This document shows, piece after piece, positions 40,523 through 49,845 of a stretch of DNA of 64,000 bases. This DNA is from Pseudooceanicola onchidii (GTDB lineage Bacteria > Pseudomonadota > Alphaproteobacteria > Rhodobacterales > Rhodobacteraceae): assembly GCF_004959925.1 (NCBI RefSeq), contig NZ_SPUW01000002.1, positions 372,001 through 436,000 of the forward strand, in the 5' to 3' direction. Each line of letters starts with the position of its first letter. Within the stretch, counting starts at the first letter, position 1. Both the position numbers and the translations under genes were made by a program. Under the pieces are notes generated by a model. That model was not told the origin of the DNA. It worked only from the letters and a program-made list of their open reading frames with translations, and made no database searches.

Positions 40523-42013
40523 ATGTATCAAGAAAACCACCTGTGCGGGTTGCTGGCCCGTCACGCCGTTCTGACCCCGGATCATGTCTTCGCCTATCGC
40601 CCGGGCCTGCCGAACGTCACCTACCAGGCCTTGTTCGACGGGGCAGAGCAGATGGCCGCGGCGCTGGTGGCGCAGGGTGTGCAGCCGGGCGACCGGGTGG
40701 CGGTGCAGGTCGACAAGTCGATCGAGGCGATCCAGCTGTATATCGGCACGGTACTGGCTGGCGGGGTCTTCCTGCCGTTGAACACGGCCTACACCGGCCC
40801 CGAGGTTGCCTATTTCCTGGGCGACGCGACCCCGCGCGTGGTGGTCTGCGACCCGGCGCGCGAGGCCGAGATCGCGCCGCTGTCATCGGCCCGCTGCCTG
40901 ACCCTGGGCGGCGACGGCACCGGCACGCTGATCGACCTTTTGCCGGTGGACCCCGGCTTTGCCGCCGTGCCGCGCGGCGACGACGACCTTGCCGCGATCC
41001 TTTATACCTCGGGCACGACGGGGCGGTCGAAGGGCGCCATGCTGAGCCACGGCAACCTGGCGTCAAACTCGGACATGCTGCGGGATTACTGGCGCTTCAC
41101 CCGCGAAGACGTGCTGATCCATGCGCTGCCGATCTTTCACACGCACGGGCTTTTCGTGGCGACGAACGTGGCGCTGTTTGCCGGGGCGTCGACGGTCTTC
41201 CTGCCGAAGTTCGACCCGGATGCGATCATCGCCGCCATGGCGTCCTCGACCGCGATGATGGGGGTGCCGACCTTCTACACCCGGCTGCTGGCCGACGACC
41301 GGCTGACGCCCGAACTGGCCGCGAACATGCGGCTGTTCATCTCGGGCTCGGCCCCGATGCTGGTGGACACGCACGAGCAGTGGTTGGCGCGGACGGGCCA
41401 TCGGGTGCTGGAACGCTACGGCATGACGGAAACGAACATGTCCTGTTCGAACCCCTATGATGGTGAACGGCGGATGGGCACCGTGGGCTTCCCGTTGCCG
41501 GGGGTCGAGTTGCGGATCATGGAGGGCGGCGCGGAGGTCGCCACCGGCGAGATCGGCGTGATCGAGGTGCGCGGGCCGAACGTGTTCCAGGGCTATTGGC
41601 AGATGCCAGAGAAGACGGCGGAGGAGCTGGGCGCGGACGGTTGGTTCATCACCGGCGATCTCGCCACGCGGGACGCCGAGGGGTATGTGACCATCGTCGG
41701 CCGGGCCAAGGATCTGATCATCTCGGGCGGGTTCAACGTCTATCCGAAAGAGATCGAAGAGGTCATCGACGACCTGCCCGGTGTGGTGGAAAGCGCGGTG
41801 ATCGGCGTGCCGCACCCGGACTTCGGCGAAGGTGTCGTGGCGGTTGTCGTGGGCGATACCACGGCCGAGGCCGTGAGCGCGGCGCTGTCCGACCGGGTGG
41901 CGAAATTCAAGCAGCCCAAGCGGGTGGTCGTGGTGGCCGAGCTGCCACGCAACACCATGGGCAAGGTGCAGAAAAAGGCCCTGCGCGAGGAATATTCGGC
42001 GGTGTTCGGCTAG
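40523..42013 (+). CDS. matB: Malonyl-CoA synthetase-type acyl-CoA ligase
   Basis: 496 residues. AMP-binding motifs are AAILYTSGTTGRSKGAMLSH, LFISGSAPML, ERYGMTETNMSCSNPYDGER and DGWFITGDLATRDAEGY with GRAKDLIISGGFNVYPKEIEE; the catalytic C-terminal Lys is in MGKVQKKAL. The MTETNMSCSNPYDGERRMGTVG stretch (split here for brevity) and the length fit MatB, which makes malonyl-CoA from malonate. A related short-chain acid is possible. Flanking genes give no pathway partner. Confidence 0.82.
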   Translation: MYQENHLCGLLARHAVLTPDHVFAYRPGLPNVTYQALFDGAEQMAAALVAQGVQPGDRVAVQVDKSIEAIQLYIGTVLAGGVFLPLNTAYTGPEVAYFLGDATPRVVVCDPAREAEIAPLSSARCLTLGGDGTGTLIDLLPVDPGFAAVPRGDDDLAAILYTSGTTGRSKGAMLSHGNLASNSDMLRDYWRFTREDVLIHALPIFHTHGLFVATNVALFAGASTVFLPKFDPDAIIAAMASSTAMMGVPTFYTRLLADDRLTPELAANMRLFISGSAPMLVDTHEQWLARTGHRVLERYGMTETNMSCSNPYDGERRMGTVGFPLPGVELRIMEGGAEVATGEIGVIEVRGPNVFQGYWQMPEKTAEELGADGWFITGDLATRDAEGYVTIVGRAKDLIISGGFNVYPKEIEEVIDDLPGVVESAVIGVPHPDFGEGVVAVVVGDTTAEAVSAALSDRVAKFKQPKRVVVVAELPRNTMGKVQKKALREEYSAVFG

Positions 42014-42031
42014 GCGGCGCTGCGGGGCGGG

Positions 42032-43873
42032 TTACCACACCACCGGGTGCGTTTCGCCGGTCTGGACCTGCACCAGCCCCTGCGGTGCGTGGGCCGAGGG
42101 GGCGACGAGGTTCCAGCGCCAGGGCGAACAGGTCAGCGTGGCAAAGCCCAGCCGTTCGGGGAAGCCTTCGGACCATCGGGGGTGAAAGCTTGGCTCATAC
42201 ATCCAGGTGACCTTTGCACCTGCGGCATAGAGTGCTTCCATGTCTGCGGCGAGGGACTGTGCGGGGCGCGCGGTCATCAGGCCTGCGATCTCGTAGGGGA
42301 CGGTGGCGGTGACCTTTCCGCGATGGACAAGGACCCAGCCGCCCTGCATCCCGGCGCAGGTGTTGACGGCGAGGGCCATGGCGGCGTCCGAGGATCCAAC
42401 ACACCAGATGTTGTGTTTGTCATGCGCCATTGAGCAACACAGCGCGGTGTCGTCGTCCTGCGGGCCGCAGCCAAGCCAGAACATTTTGGACACCGCTCCG
42501 GTGCCGGAAAAGCGGTCGACGATGGCGAACTTGGTGATGTTGCGGGTCGGGTCGCGCTGAACCATACGGTCACGTACGGAAAGGTCGAAGGTCAGGAAAT
42601 CGTCGGTCCAATGGAAGGGGCGCAGGACGGCGGCGGTCATGGTGTCGCGCCCCTCGGCGGCGGGGATGGCGAAGTCATCAGCCACCAGCACGCGGCCGAT
42701 GTTCACGGTCTGACGCGCCCAATCGGGCCAGTCGATCTGCGGCACGTCAAGCAGGTAGGCATTACCCGTCGCGGCGTGTTGGCCGTTGGCCCAGACCTCG
42801 GCAATCTCGAACCTCGCCACGTCCGACAGCAGCACCAGATCGGCAAAGCGGCCCGGCGCGATCGATCCGACCCAGGGGGTCAGGCGCATGTGGCGGGCGG
42901 GGTTGATCGTGGCCAGCTGGATCGCGACCTCGGGCGGCAGGCCCGCGTCGATCGCCATGCGGACGTTGCGGTCGGTGGCGCCCTGGGCCAGAACCTCTTG
43001 CGCTGGGCGGTCGTCGGTGGCGAGCGCGACCTGCGACCAATCTTTCAGGCCCCGGTCCAGCAGGCCCTTGATGATCTCGGCCCCGGTATGGATGCGGATT
43101 TCGACGAAGAGGCCGGCTTGCAGCTTGTCAAAGGCCTCTTCCGCCGTCCATGCCTCGTGATCCGAGGCGGCGAAGGCGGCGAAGGCGTTGATATTGGGCA
43201 GATCGCGGATGCCGGCGGCGTGGCCTTCGACAACGGCGCGGGCGTTCCAGGTTGCCTCGATCATCCACCAGAGCCGGTCATGCGCGGGGTTGTCGCGGTC
43301 GCGCACGGCGGGCCAGTCCATGACCTCGTCCAGGCCGGCGGTCATCAGGCTTTCGGTCAGGAACCGCGCCTGATCGCTGCCGTCCAGGTGCGCGCCGTGT
43401 TCCCAGGCGGTCGGCGGCACGGCCGAGCCGGGCAGCGGAAAGATCTTGAGCGGCGATCCCGCGCGGGCGGGGGCCAGCCAGAAATCGAGTGTGCGGTCGG
43501 GCAGGACGTTGGAAAGTTCGTGCGACGCCTCGCAGGTCCAGGTGTTGCCGTGGGGAATGACCAGGGCGGCCTCGTATTCCGGGGTGACGTGGCTCGATTC
43601 GATGTGCTTGTGCACTTCGCCCAGGCCGGGCACGGCGGCGAGGTCGGGCTTGTCCACGGTGCGGTGCGCGGTGCCGGGGAAGGTTCCGCGCGGGCCGACA
43701 TAGGCGATGCGGGTGCCGTGGATCGCGACCTCGACATCGCTGCGCCAGAGCCCGGTGTTGGTGTCCAGCAACCGGCCGATCCGTAGCAGCGTATCGGCAG
43801 GGGTGCGGCCCAGGGCGACGTCGATAAGATCCTGTCGGATAATGGTTTCTGATTTTGCAGTAATTTCAGTCAT
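42032..43873 (-). CDS. ade: Adenine deaminase
   Basis: 613 residues, typical for bacterial Ade. The amidohydrolase metal site is in PGLGEVHKHIESSHVTPEY, and the substrate-region motifs include ALATDDRPAQEVLAQGATD and NPARHMRLTPWVGSIAPGRFADLVLL. The C-terminal adenine-deaminase domain is complete, ending in HPVVW. It converts adenine to hypoxanthine in purine salvage or catabolism. The start overlaps the phosphoribosyltransferase stop by four bases, so they are translationally coupled. Convergent with matB. Confidence 0.9.
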   Translation of the reverse strand: MTEITAKSETIIRQDLIDVALGRTPADTLLRIGRLLDTNTGLWRSDVEVAIHGTRIAYVGPRGTFPGTAHRTVDKPDLAAVPGLGEVHKHIESSHVTPEYEAALVIPHGNTWTCEASHELSNVLPDRTLDFWLAPARAGSPLKIFPLPGSAVPPTAWEHGAHLDGSDQARFLTESLMTAGLDEVMDWPAVRDRDNPAHDRLWWMIEATWNARAVVEGHAAGIRDLPNINAFAAFAASDHEAWTAEEAFDKLQAGLFVEIRIHTGAEIIKGLLDRGLKDWSQVALATDDRPAQEVLAQGATDRNVRMAIDAGLPPEVAIQLATINPARHMRLTPWVGSIAPGRFADLVLLSDVARFEIAEVWANGQHAATGNAYLLDVPQIDWPDWARQTVNIGRVLVADDFAIPAAEGRDTMTAAVLRPFHWTDDFLTFDLSVRDRMVQRDPTRNITKFAIVDRFSGTGAVSKMFWLGCGPQDDDTALCCSMAHDKHNIWCVGSSDAAMALAVNTCAGMQGGWVLVHRGKVTATVPYEIAGLMTARPAQSLAADMEALYAAGAKVTWMYEPSFHPRWSEGFPERLGFATLTCSPWRWNLVAPSAHAPQGLVQVQTGETHPVVW

Positions 43874-44511
43874 GACCAGCCTTGGGCGGATTTCGTCAGG
43901 GTCGGCGTGGCAAAGGCGCCTTCGACCGGGGTGGTGCCGACGCGCTCGCGCCAGCCCTCGCCCTGAAGCATCGCGGCGCCGATGGCGACCGGCGTCACGT
44001 CGATCAACGACAGCAGCCGAAGGGTCGCGGCGATGGAGGCGCCCGAGGACAGCACGTCATCGACCACGGCAACACGGCGCCCCGACAGAAGCGGCAGCAT
44101 CCGGGGATCGACATAAAGCCGCTTGCCGCCGCCGGGCGTGGTGATGGATTTCAGATCGACCGACAGCGCGTCGTCGTACCAGAACTTCCGCGAGGTGCCG
44201 AGCGGTACCATGCGGGTGTGACCCAGACGGCGGGCGATGGCTTCGGCCAGGGTCAGGCCAAGGGTGGGCACGCCGATGATGATGTCGGGCCGGTGCGCGG
44301 CGAGTTTCGCGGTCAGTGTGTCGGCAAGGGCGTCGAGGACGGCAAAGCTGGCCTGGTTGACGATCAGGGAGGCCACGCCGCGCCCGTCGGCCAGTTGGCG
44401 GATCGGCAGAAGGATCTGATGCGGGCCAAAGGGCACGGCATAGGTTTCCTGATCCGGTTGCACGCCGGGGGTCAGATCGGTGTGGAGGGTTTGCCAGACG
44501 TCGGTTCTCAT
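43870..44511 (-). CDS. Phosphoribosyltransferase-family protein
   Basis: 213 residues. The PRPP-binding loop is VAVVDDVLSSGASIAATLRL and an earlier IIIGVPTLGLTLAEAIARR forms the other half of the type-I PRTase fold. Family members act on purines, pyrimidines or as regulators. Coupling to adenine deaminase by a four-base overlap points to purine metabolism, perhaps recovering hypoxanthine or adenine, but substrate and activity are inferred. It is divergent from the M20 amidohydrolase. Confidence 0.83.
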   Translation of the reverse strand: MRTDVWQTLHTDLTPGVQPDQETYAVPFGPHQILLPIRQLADGRGVASLIVNQASFAVLDALADTLTAKLAAHRPDIIIGVPTLGLTLAEAIARRLGHTRMVPLGTSRKFWYDDALSVDLKSITTPGGGKRLYVDPRMLPLLSGRRVAVVDDVLSSGASIAATLRLLSLIDVTPVAIGAAMLQGEGWRERVGTTPVEGAFATPTLTKSAQGWS

Positions 44512-44633
44512 GTGAGCGGATTCCGGGGATGACTGCGGATGTTTTGGGCGTTGCGCCGTGCAAGCGCCGGTGTGCGTGGACCGCGCGGGTCAGACAGGCT
44601 AGGCCTTGGGCGTCCCATTCCGAAGGATCCCCC

Positions 44634-45797
44634 ATGACCGAAATGACCCCCGACACGCTGGCCGAGCTGACCGCCCTGCGCCGCGACCTGCACGCCCACC
44701 CCGAGCTTGGGTTCGAGGAAGAGCGGACCTCCTCCATCGTGGCCGACCGGTTGGCGGCGGCGGGGATCGAGGTCACGCGGGGGCTGGGTGGCACGGGGGT
44801 TGTCGGCACGCTGCGGCGCGGATCGGGCAACCGGGCGGTGATGCTGCGGGCGGACATGGATGCGCTGGCCATGCCCGAGGAGACGGGATTGGACTATGCC
44901 TCGACCGTGCCGGGAAAGATGCATGCCTGCGGGCATGATGGGCATACCGTGATGCTGTTGGGCGCGGCCGAGGCGCTGGCGCGGGATGGCGATTTTTCCG
45001 GCACCGTGCATTTCGTGTTCCAGCCGGCCGAAGAGGGGCGCGGCGGCGGGGCCAGGATGATCGCGGACGGATTTTTCGATCAGTTCCCGGTGGATGCGGC
45101 CTATGGGTTGCACAACATGCCGGGGCTGGATCTGGGCGTCGTTGCGGCGGTCGAAGGGCCGCAGCTGGCCAGTTCGGACAGCTGGACGGTGAACTTCCGC
45201 GGGATCGGGTCGCACGGGGCCAAGCCGCATCAGGGGCGCGACGCGGTGACGGCGGCGGGGGTGTTCCTGGCGCAGGTCCATGGCGTCGTCGCGCGCGAGG
45301 TCGATCCGCTGGAACCGGCGGTGGTGTCGGCCTGTGCGCTTGAGGCCGGCAATTTCAACGCGCTGAACGTCATCCCCGAGGTCGTGCGGGTGGGCGGCAC
45401 GGCGCGGGCCTATTCGGTGGCGGTGCGCGACCAGCTGGAAGAGGCGATCGGACGCCATGCGCGGGGCGTGGCGGCGGGGTTCGGGATCGACGCCGACTAT
45501 ACCTTCATTCGACGCATCCCGCCGGTGGTGAACGCCGCCGGGCCGGTGGCCGTGGCGCGAGATGCCATACGCAAGCGTATGGGTGAGGCGCATCTGAGGG
45601 AGAGCTTTGCGCCCTCGACCGCCGGGGATGACTTTGCCGAATTCGGCAGCCGCGTGCCGGGGTGCTATGTCTGGCTGGGCATGGGCGAGACGCGGGTGAA
45701 CGGCACGCACCACAACACCAACTACGATTTCAACGATACCTGTATTCCCCATGGCGTGACCTTCTGGCGCGCGGTGGTGGAAGAAGAGCTGTCCTAA
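44634..45797 (+). CDS. M20 family amidohydrolase (hippurate hydrolase-like)
   Basis: 387 residues from the ATG at 44634 (AAGGATC upstream); the frame is open 105 bases earlier but that part is not conserved. Motifs: LRRDLHAHPELGFEE, ADMDALAMPEETGLDYAS, MHACGHDGHTVMLLGAAEAL (metal His/Asp), FVFQPAEEGRGGGARMI (catalytic Glu pair) and GDDFAEFGSRVPGCYVWLG. The family removes acyl groups from amino acids or cleaves amides such as N-acyl or indole-acid conjugates. No signal peptide is seen. The four-base convergent overlap with the nucleoside hydrolase is coincidental in function. Confidence 0.88.
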   Translation: MTEMTPDTLAELTALRRDLHAHPELGFEEERTSSIVADRLAAAGIEVTRGLGGTGVVGTLRRGSGNRAVMLRADMDALAMPEETGLDYASTVPGKMHACGHDGHTVMLLGAAEALARDGDFSGTVHFVFQPAEEGRGGGARMIADGFFDQFPVDAAYGLHNMPGLDLGVVAAVEGPQLASSDSWTVNFRGIGSHGAKPHQGRDAVTAAGVFLAQVHGVVAREVDPLEPAVVSACALEAGNFNALNVIPEVVRVGGTARAYSVAVRDQLEEAIGRHARGVAAGFGIDADYTFIRRIPPVVNAAGPVAVARDAIRKRMGEAHLRESFAPSTAGDDFAEFGSRVPGCYVWLGMGETRVNGTHHNTNYDFNDTCIPHGVTFWRAVVEEELS

Positions 45798-46693
45798 CAC
45801 GCCAGACCTTCGCAAAGCCGCGCACGCAGGGCGTCGGCGTCGACGCCCATGGCGACCTGGATCGGGTGCGGGCCTTCGATCAGCGCGCCGTCGTGGTCGA
45901 CCTCCAGGTGGCGGGTTTCGATGCGGAACAGGTCGGGGTGCAGCGCGAAGAGCGGCACGCAGGGGTCGTGCAGCGGGCGGCTGACCGACCCCCGGGCCTG
46001 GTGTTCGGTCTGCACGAAATAGGCGTCGATCAGGTCGGCGGAGGCCACGGCGGCCGCCTTGCCGGTGGCGCGCAGGTCGGCCAGGAAGTCGGCCCCGGCG
46101 CGGAACTGGCGGGTGGCATCCAGCGGGATCAGCGTCAGGTCGAGGCCCGCGTGCAGGACCATCGCGGCGGCTTCGGGGTCATGGGCCAGGTTGAACTCTC
46201 CACGCCCCATGTTGCCGGGTTCGTCCACCGCGCCGCCCATGGCGATGATGCGACGGGCGCGGGGCAGGGCCTCGGGCGCCATGGTCATCAGCGTGGCGAT
46301 GTTGGTCAGCGGGGCGAGGCAGAAGAGGTCGATGGTCTTTTCCGGCGCGGTCATCAGCGCGTCGACCATATAGGGCACGGCATAGCTGCTGGCGGGGCCG
46401 GTGGCCGGGTCGGGGAAGGTCACGCCGCCCAGCCCGTCGTTGCCGTGAATGCCGATCTCGGGCCGGGGGTCGCGGCCAAGAGGTGCGGCGGCGCCGGAGT
46501 GCACGGGCGTGGGCACCCCGGCGAGGGTGGCGATCCTGAGCGCGTTGGTGGTGGTGACCTTCAGCCCGATGTTGCCGGCAACCGTCGTCATGGCGGCGAT
46601 GTCGAGGTCGGGGTGACGCAGGGCGTAGAGGATCGCGATGGCATCGTCGATGCCGGGGTCGGTGTCGATGATGGCGGTGGTCTTGGAGGTCAT
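45794..46693 (-). CDS. Inosine-uridine-preferring nucleoside hydrolase family protein
   Basis: 299 residues. The N-terminal calcium-binding DTDPGIDDAIAIL is diagnostic; further motifs are VAGNIGLKVTTTNALRI, IHGNDGLGGVTFPDP, LAPLTNIATLMTMAP and AMGGAVDEPGNMGRGEFNLAHDPEAA. It cleaves ribonucleosides to base and ribose. It is one base after the amidohydrolase gene on the same strand, making it the last gene of the ABC importer operon and suggesting that the importer brings in nucleosides or related purines. Confidence 0.93.
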   Translation of the reverse strand: MTSKTTAIIDTDPGIDDAIAILYALRHPDLDIAAMTTVAGNIGLKVTTTNALRIATLAGVPTPVHSGAAAPLGRDPRPEIGIHGNDGLGGVTFPDPATGPASSYAVPYMVDALMTAPEKTIDLFCLAPLTNIATLMTMAPEALPRARRIIAMGGAVDEPGNMGRGEFNLAHDPEAAAMVLHAGLDLTLIPLDATRQFRAGADFLADLRATGKAAAVASADLIDAYFVQTEHQARGSVSRPLHDPCVPLFALHPDLFRIETRHLEVDHDGALIEGPHPIQVAMGVDADALRARLCEGLAC

Positions 46694-46694
46694 G

Positions 46695-48011
46695 TCAGGA
46701 TCCGATGTCGAGCTTGGCCATGTTGATCTTGAACAGGCGCGCGGTCTGGAGGAAATCGGCGAGCGTCTTGTCGACGTCGAGCGTGGCGACGGTGCGGTCC
46801 TGCATCAGCCAATGGCCCGCGACCATGGTGGCCTGCACGTCCGTCGGCATGGTGGCGTAGACCAGCATCGAATAGATGTCGTAGATCGGCTGCTGGCGCG
46901 GGTCGCGGATCGAAACGCGGATCAGGTCGGCCTGCTTGCCGGGTTCCAGCGATCCGATGCGGTCGTCCATCCGCAGGGTCGCGGCGCCTTCGATCGTGGC
47001 CATCCTGACCACGTCTTGCGCCAACAGTGCCGATCGGGTGCCCTGCGCAATGTTCTGGAACATCACCGCCGGGGCGAACTGGCTGAACAGATCAAGCGTG
47101 TTGCCGGACATCGGGCCATCGGTGGCGATGCCGACCTGTACGCCGCGCGCGCGCAGGGCCGTGATCGGGGCGACGCCGCGCCCGGCCTTGCCGTTTGATC
47201 GCGCATTATAGGCGACATGGGTGCCGGATTCCGCGATCAGGTCCATGTCGTCCTCGGTCGGGTACATGACATGGGCGGCGATCAGGCGGTCGGTCAGCAG
47301 GCCCGCGCGGTCGGTCAGTTCAACCGTGGTGGCGCCCTGTTCGGCGGCCCAGTCCAGTTCGGGCTTGGTTTCGGCCAGGTGCATCTGGACGGGGCTATCG
47401 GGGTGGGCGTCGGACCATGCGGCGACCCTCTCCATCACCTCGATGCCGGTCGAATAGGGCGCATGCGGCGCGGCCGAGGCGGTGATGCGGGGGTGATCCT
47501 TGTAGAGATCCGCCAAGGCGTCGAGCCGGGCGAAGCCTTCGTCCATCGTCTTGTGGTCGGGGGCCTCGAAGTTGGCCAGCGTCTGACCGACGATGCCGCG
47601 CATGCCCGCGCGGTCGATCACCTGCCCGATCCGGTCTTCGAAATAATACATGTCCGCCACGGTGGTGACGCCGCCGCGGATCATCTCGACCGCGGCCAGC
47701 GTCGCGCCGGCCTCGGCCAGATCGGCGGTCATCAGCCCCCGTTCCAGCGGCAGGATGTAGCGGAACAACCGGTCATCCACGTCTTCGCCCAGACCCCGGA
47801 ACAGGGTCATCGACATGTGGCAGTGCGGGTTGACCATGCCGGGCATGATCAGGTCGCCACCCATGTCCATCCGGTTGCCCGGCGGGGGCGTGCCCATGCC
47901 GAGCCGCGTGATGGTGTCGCCCGTGATCTCGATCCAGCCGCCCGAGAAATCGGTCAGCTCTGCGTCCATGGTCAGCAGGCGGCAGTTGTGAAGGATCAGG
48001 GGGTCACTCAC
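46695..48011 (-). CDS. ATZ/TRZ-type amidohydrolase (nucleobase/nucleoside deaminase-like)
   Basis: 438 residues from the GTG at 48011, which overlaps the ATPase stop as GTGA; an in-frame start six codons earlier is possible. Amidohydrolase metal ligands are GMVNPHCHMSMTLFRG (His-x-His), VQMHLAETKPEL, AAHVMYPTEDDMDLI and the late Asp in VGIATDGPMSGNTLDLF. This layout is shared by MtaD/SsnA-like deaminases, guanine deaminase relatives and atrazine-type hydrolases. With a nucleoside hydrolase downstream and an importer upstream, deamination of an imported purine or analogue is the most likely role; the exact substrate is open. Confidence 0.83.
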   Translation of the reverse strand: MSDPLILHNCRLLTMDAELTDFSGGWIEITGDTITRLGMGTPPPGNRMDMGGDLIMPGMVNPHCHMSMTLFRGLGEDVDDRLFRYILPLERGLMTADLAEAGATLAAVEMIRGGVTTVADMYYFEDRIGQVIDRAGMRGIVGQTLANFEAPDHKTMDEGFARLDALADLYKDHPRITASAAPHAPYSTGIEVMERVAAWSDAHPDSPVQMHLAETKPELDWAAEQGATTVELTDRAGLLTDRLIAAHVMYPTEDDMDLIAESGTHVAYNARSNGKAGRGVAPITALRARGVQVGIATDGPMSGNTLDLFSQFAPAVMFQNIAQGTRSALLAQDVVRMATIEGAATLRMDDRIGSLEPGKQADLIRVSIRDPRQQPIYDIYSMLVYATMPTDVQATMVAGHWLMQDRTVATLDVDKTLADFLQTARLFKINMAKLDIGS

Positions 48012-49060
48012 GCGGGCAGCAGACAACATTGTTCGGGTTGCGGGATCAGCACGGCGTTCGTGCCGCTTTCAAAGGGCTGGGCGAGGGGACCGTTGGCCTT
48101 GATCTCTCCGCCCGGGGTATCACACTGGTATTGGTAGGCGCGGCCAAGGTAGGTGCGCAAGCCTAGCGTCGTCGGGATGCCGTCGCCCGCAGGCGCGACC
48201 AGCAGCCCTTCGGGCCGGGTGGCGAGGATGAACTCCTTCGACGGCACGGTGAAGTGTTCCTTGGGCAGGGTCAGCACACCGCCGCCGGGCATTTCGGCGC
48301 GCACGGCGTCGCCCGCTTCGGCCACGGCGCGCAGGGGGATCATGTTTTCGAACCCGACGAAATCCGCGACGAAAGCATTGGCGGGGCGGGAATAGAGCAC
48401 CTCGGGCGTGTCGAGCTGCATGATCCGGCCCGCATTCATGATCGCCACTCGGTCCGAGATGCTGAAGGCTTCTTCCTGGTCGTGGGTGACATAAACCGCG
48501 GTGGTGCCATTGGCCTGTTGCAACCGGCGGATTTCGACCCGCATGTCGACGCGCAGTTTCGCGTCGAGGTTCGACAGGGGTTCGTCGAACATCAGAAGCG
48601 GCGGTTCGATGACCAGCGCGCGCGCCAGCGCGACGCGCTGACGCTGCCCGCCGGACAGATTGGCGGGATAGCGGTCGGCAAAGTCGCCAAGGCCAACGCG
48701 GTCGATCATCGTGTCGGCGCGCTTGCGACGTTCGGCCCCGCCGATGCCGCGCTGTTTCAGCCCGAAGGCCACGTTGTCGCGCACGGTGAGATGCGGGAAA
48801 AGCGCATAGGTCTGGAAGACCAGCCCGATGTTGCGGGCATGGGCGGGCAGGCGGGTCAGGTCGCGATCGCCCAGCTTGATCGACCCGGTGGTCGGTTCAA
48901 GAAACCCCGCGACCAGCCGCAGCGTCGTCGTCTTGCCACAGCCGGACGAGCCGAGCAGCGACACCAGTTCGCCTTCGCCGACGTGCAGGTCGAGATCTTC
49001 GAGCACCTTGGTCGTGCCGTAGTGGGCGGTGATGCCCGAGAGGGAGAGGGAAACTGTCAT
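48008..49060 (-). CDS. ABC importer ATPase (PotA-like)
   Basis: 350 residues from the ATG at 49060; the open frame upstream belongs to the permease region. Walker A is LLGSSGCGKTTTLRLVAG, signature LSGGQRQRVALARAL, Walker B LLMFDEPLSNLDAKLR, and the switch His is in TAVYVTHDQEEAFSI. A C-terminal TOBE domain (about 270-350) is present. It energises the two permeases encoded just upstream in the operon. PotA-like ATPases serve polyamine, iron or other small-molecule importers; genes downstream suggest a purine-type solute here. Confidence 0.92.
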   Translation of the reverse strand: MTVSLSLSGITAHYGTTKVLEDLDLHVGEGELVSLLGSSGCGKTTTLRLVAGFLEPTTGSIKLGDRDLTRLPAHARNIGLVFQTYALFPHLTVRDNVAFGLKQRGIGGAERRKRADTMIDRVGLGDFADRYPANLSGGQRQRVALARALVIEPPLLMFDEPLSNLDAKLRVDMRVEIRRLQQANGTTAVYVTHDQEEAFSISDRVAIMNAGRIMQLDTPEVLYSRPANAFVADFVGFENMIPLRAVAEAGDAVRAEMPGGGVLTLPKEHFTVPSKEFILATRPEGLLVAPAGDGIPTTLGLRTYLGRAYQYQCDTPGGEIKANGPLAQPFESGTNAVLIPQPEQCCLLPA

Positions 49061-49062
49061 GG

Positions 49063-49845
49063 CTATTTCGTCAGGAAGGTGAGGCCGAGGGTGCGTTCGA
49101 CGATGGCCATCACGCCGACGGTCACGAACATCAGAAGGACCGAGACAGAGGCGATGGTGGGGTCGAAGAACTGCTCCATATGGGCCAGCAGCTGGATGGG
49201 AAGGGTCGAGACGCCGGGCCCGGTCAGGAAGATCGAGATCGACACGTCGTTGAGCGAGGTGATGAAGGCAAGGATGAAACCCGCGATGATGCCGGCACGC
49301 ACGTTCGGCAGGACCACGGTGAAGAAGGCCTTCCACCGGGGACAGCCGAGGGACACGGCGGCCTCTTCGATCGAGAAGTCGAAGGCGTTGAGCGAGGCGC
49401 CAACCACGCGGACGCAGTAGGGCAGGACCAGCAGGGCGTGCCCGACCAGCAGCGCCGCCATGATCGGAAAGTCCATGCCGACGGCGACGGATTTCATCAG
49501 CGAAAAGCCCAGCACGATTTCCGGGATCAGGATCGGCAGGACGTAGATGTTGCCGAGGAAGGCGGGCAGTTCATAGCGGTAGCGCGCCATGGCATAGGCC
49601 GCCGGGATGCCGATCAGCATCGACAGCGCCGTGCCGCCGACCGCCAGCATGAACGACGTGACCATGGTGCGGCGGAAGGCCGAGATTTCGAAGATGTTCT
49701 CGTACCACTTCAGCGACAGGCCTTCGGGCGGGAAGGTCAGGTAGGAGGTGTTCGAGAGCGACGTGCCGATGATGATGATCAGCGGGCCGATCAGGAAGGC
49801 GAAGGTCAGGACCGCGAAGGCGATCAGAAGGGGATGCGTTTTCAT
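49063..49845 (-). CDS. ABC importer permease (PotC-like)
   Basis: 260 residues, six predicted transmembrane segments. The cytoplasmic EAA loop is FSIEEAAVSLGCPRWKAFFTVVLPNVRAGIIAG. The N-terminal helix LLIAFAVLTFAFLIGPLIIIIG is followed by a periplasmic loop with TSYLTFPPEGLSLKWYENIF, typical of PotC-type subunits. It pairs with the PotB-like permease encoded one base upstream and the ATPase two bases downstream. Confidence 0.92.
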   Translation of the reverse strand: MKTHPLLIAFAVLTFAFLIGPLIIIIGTSLSNTSYLTFPPEGLSLKWYENIFEISAFRRTMVTSFMLAVGGTALSMLIGIPAAYAMARYRYELPAFLGNIYVLPILIPEIVLGFSLMKSVAVGMDFPIMAALLVGHALLVLPYCVRVVGASLNAFDFSIEEAAVSLGCPRWKAFFTVVLPNVRAGIIAGFILAFITSLNDVSISIFLTGPGVSTLPIQLLAHMEQFFDPTIASVSVLLMFVTVGVMAIVERTLGLTFLTK

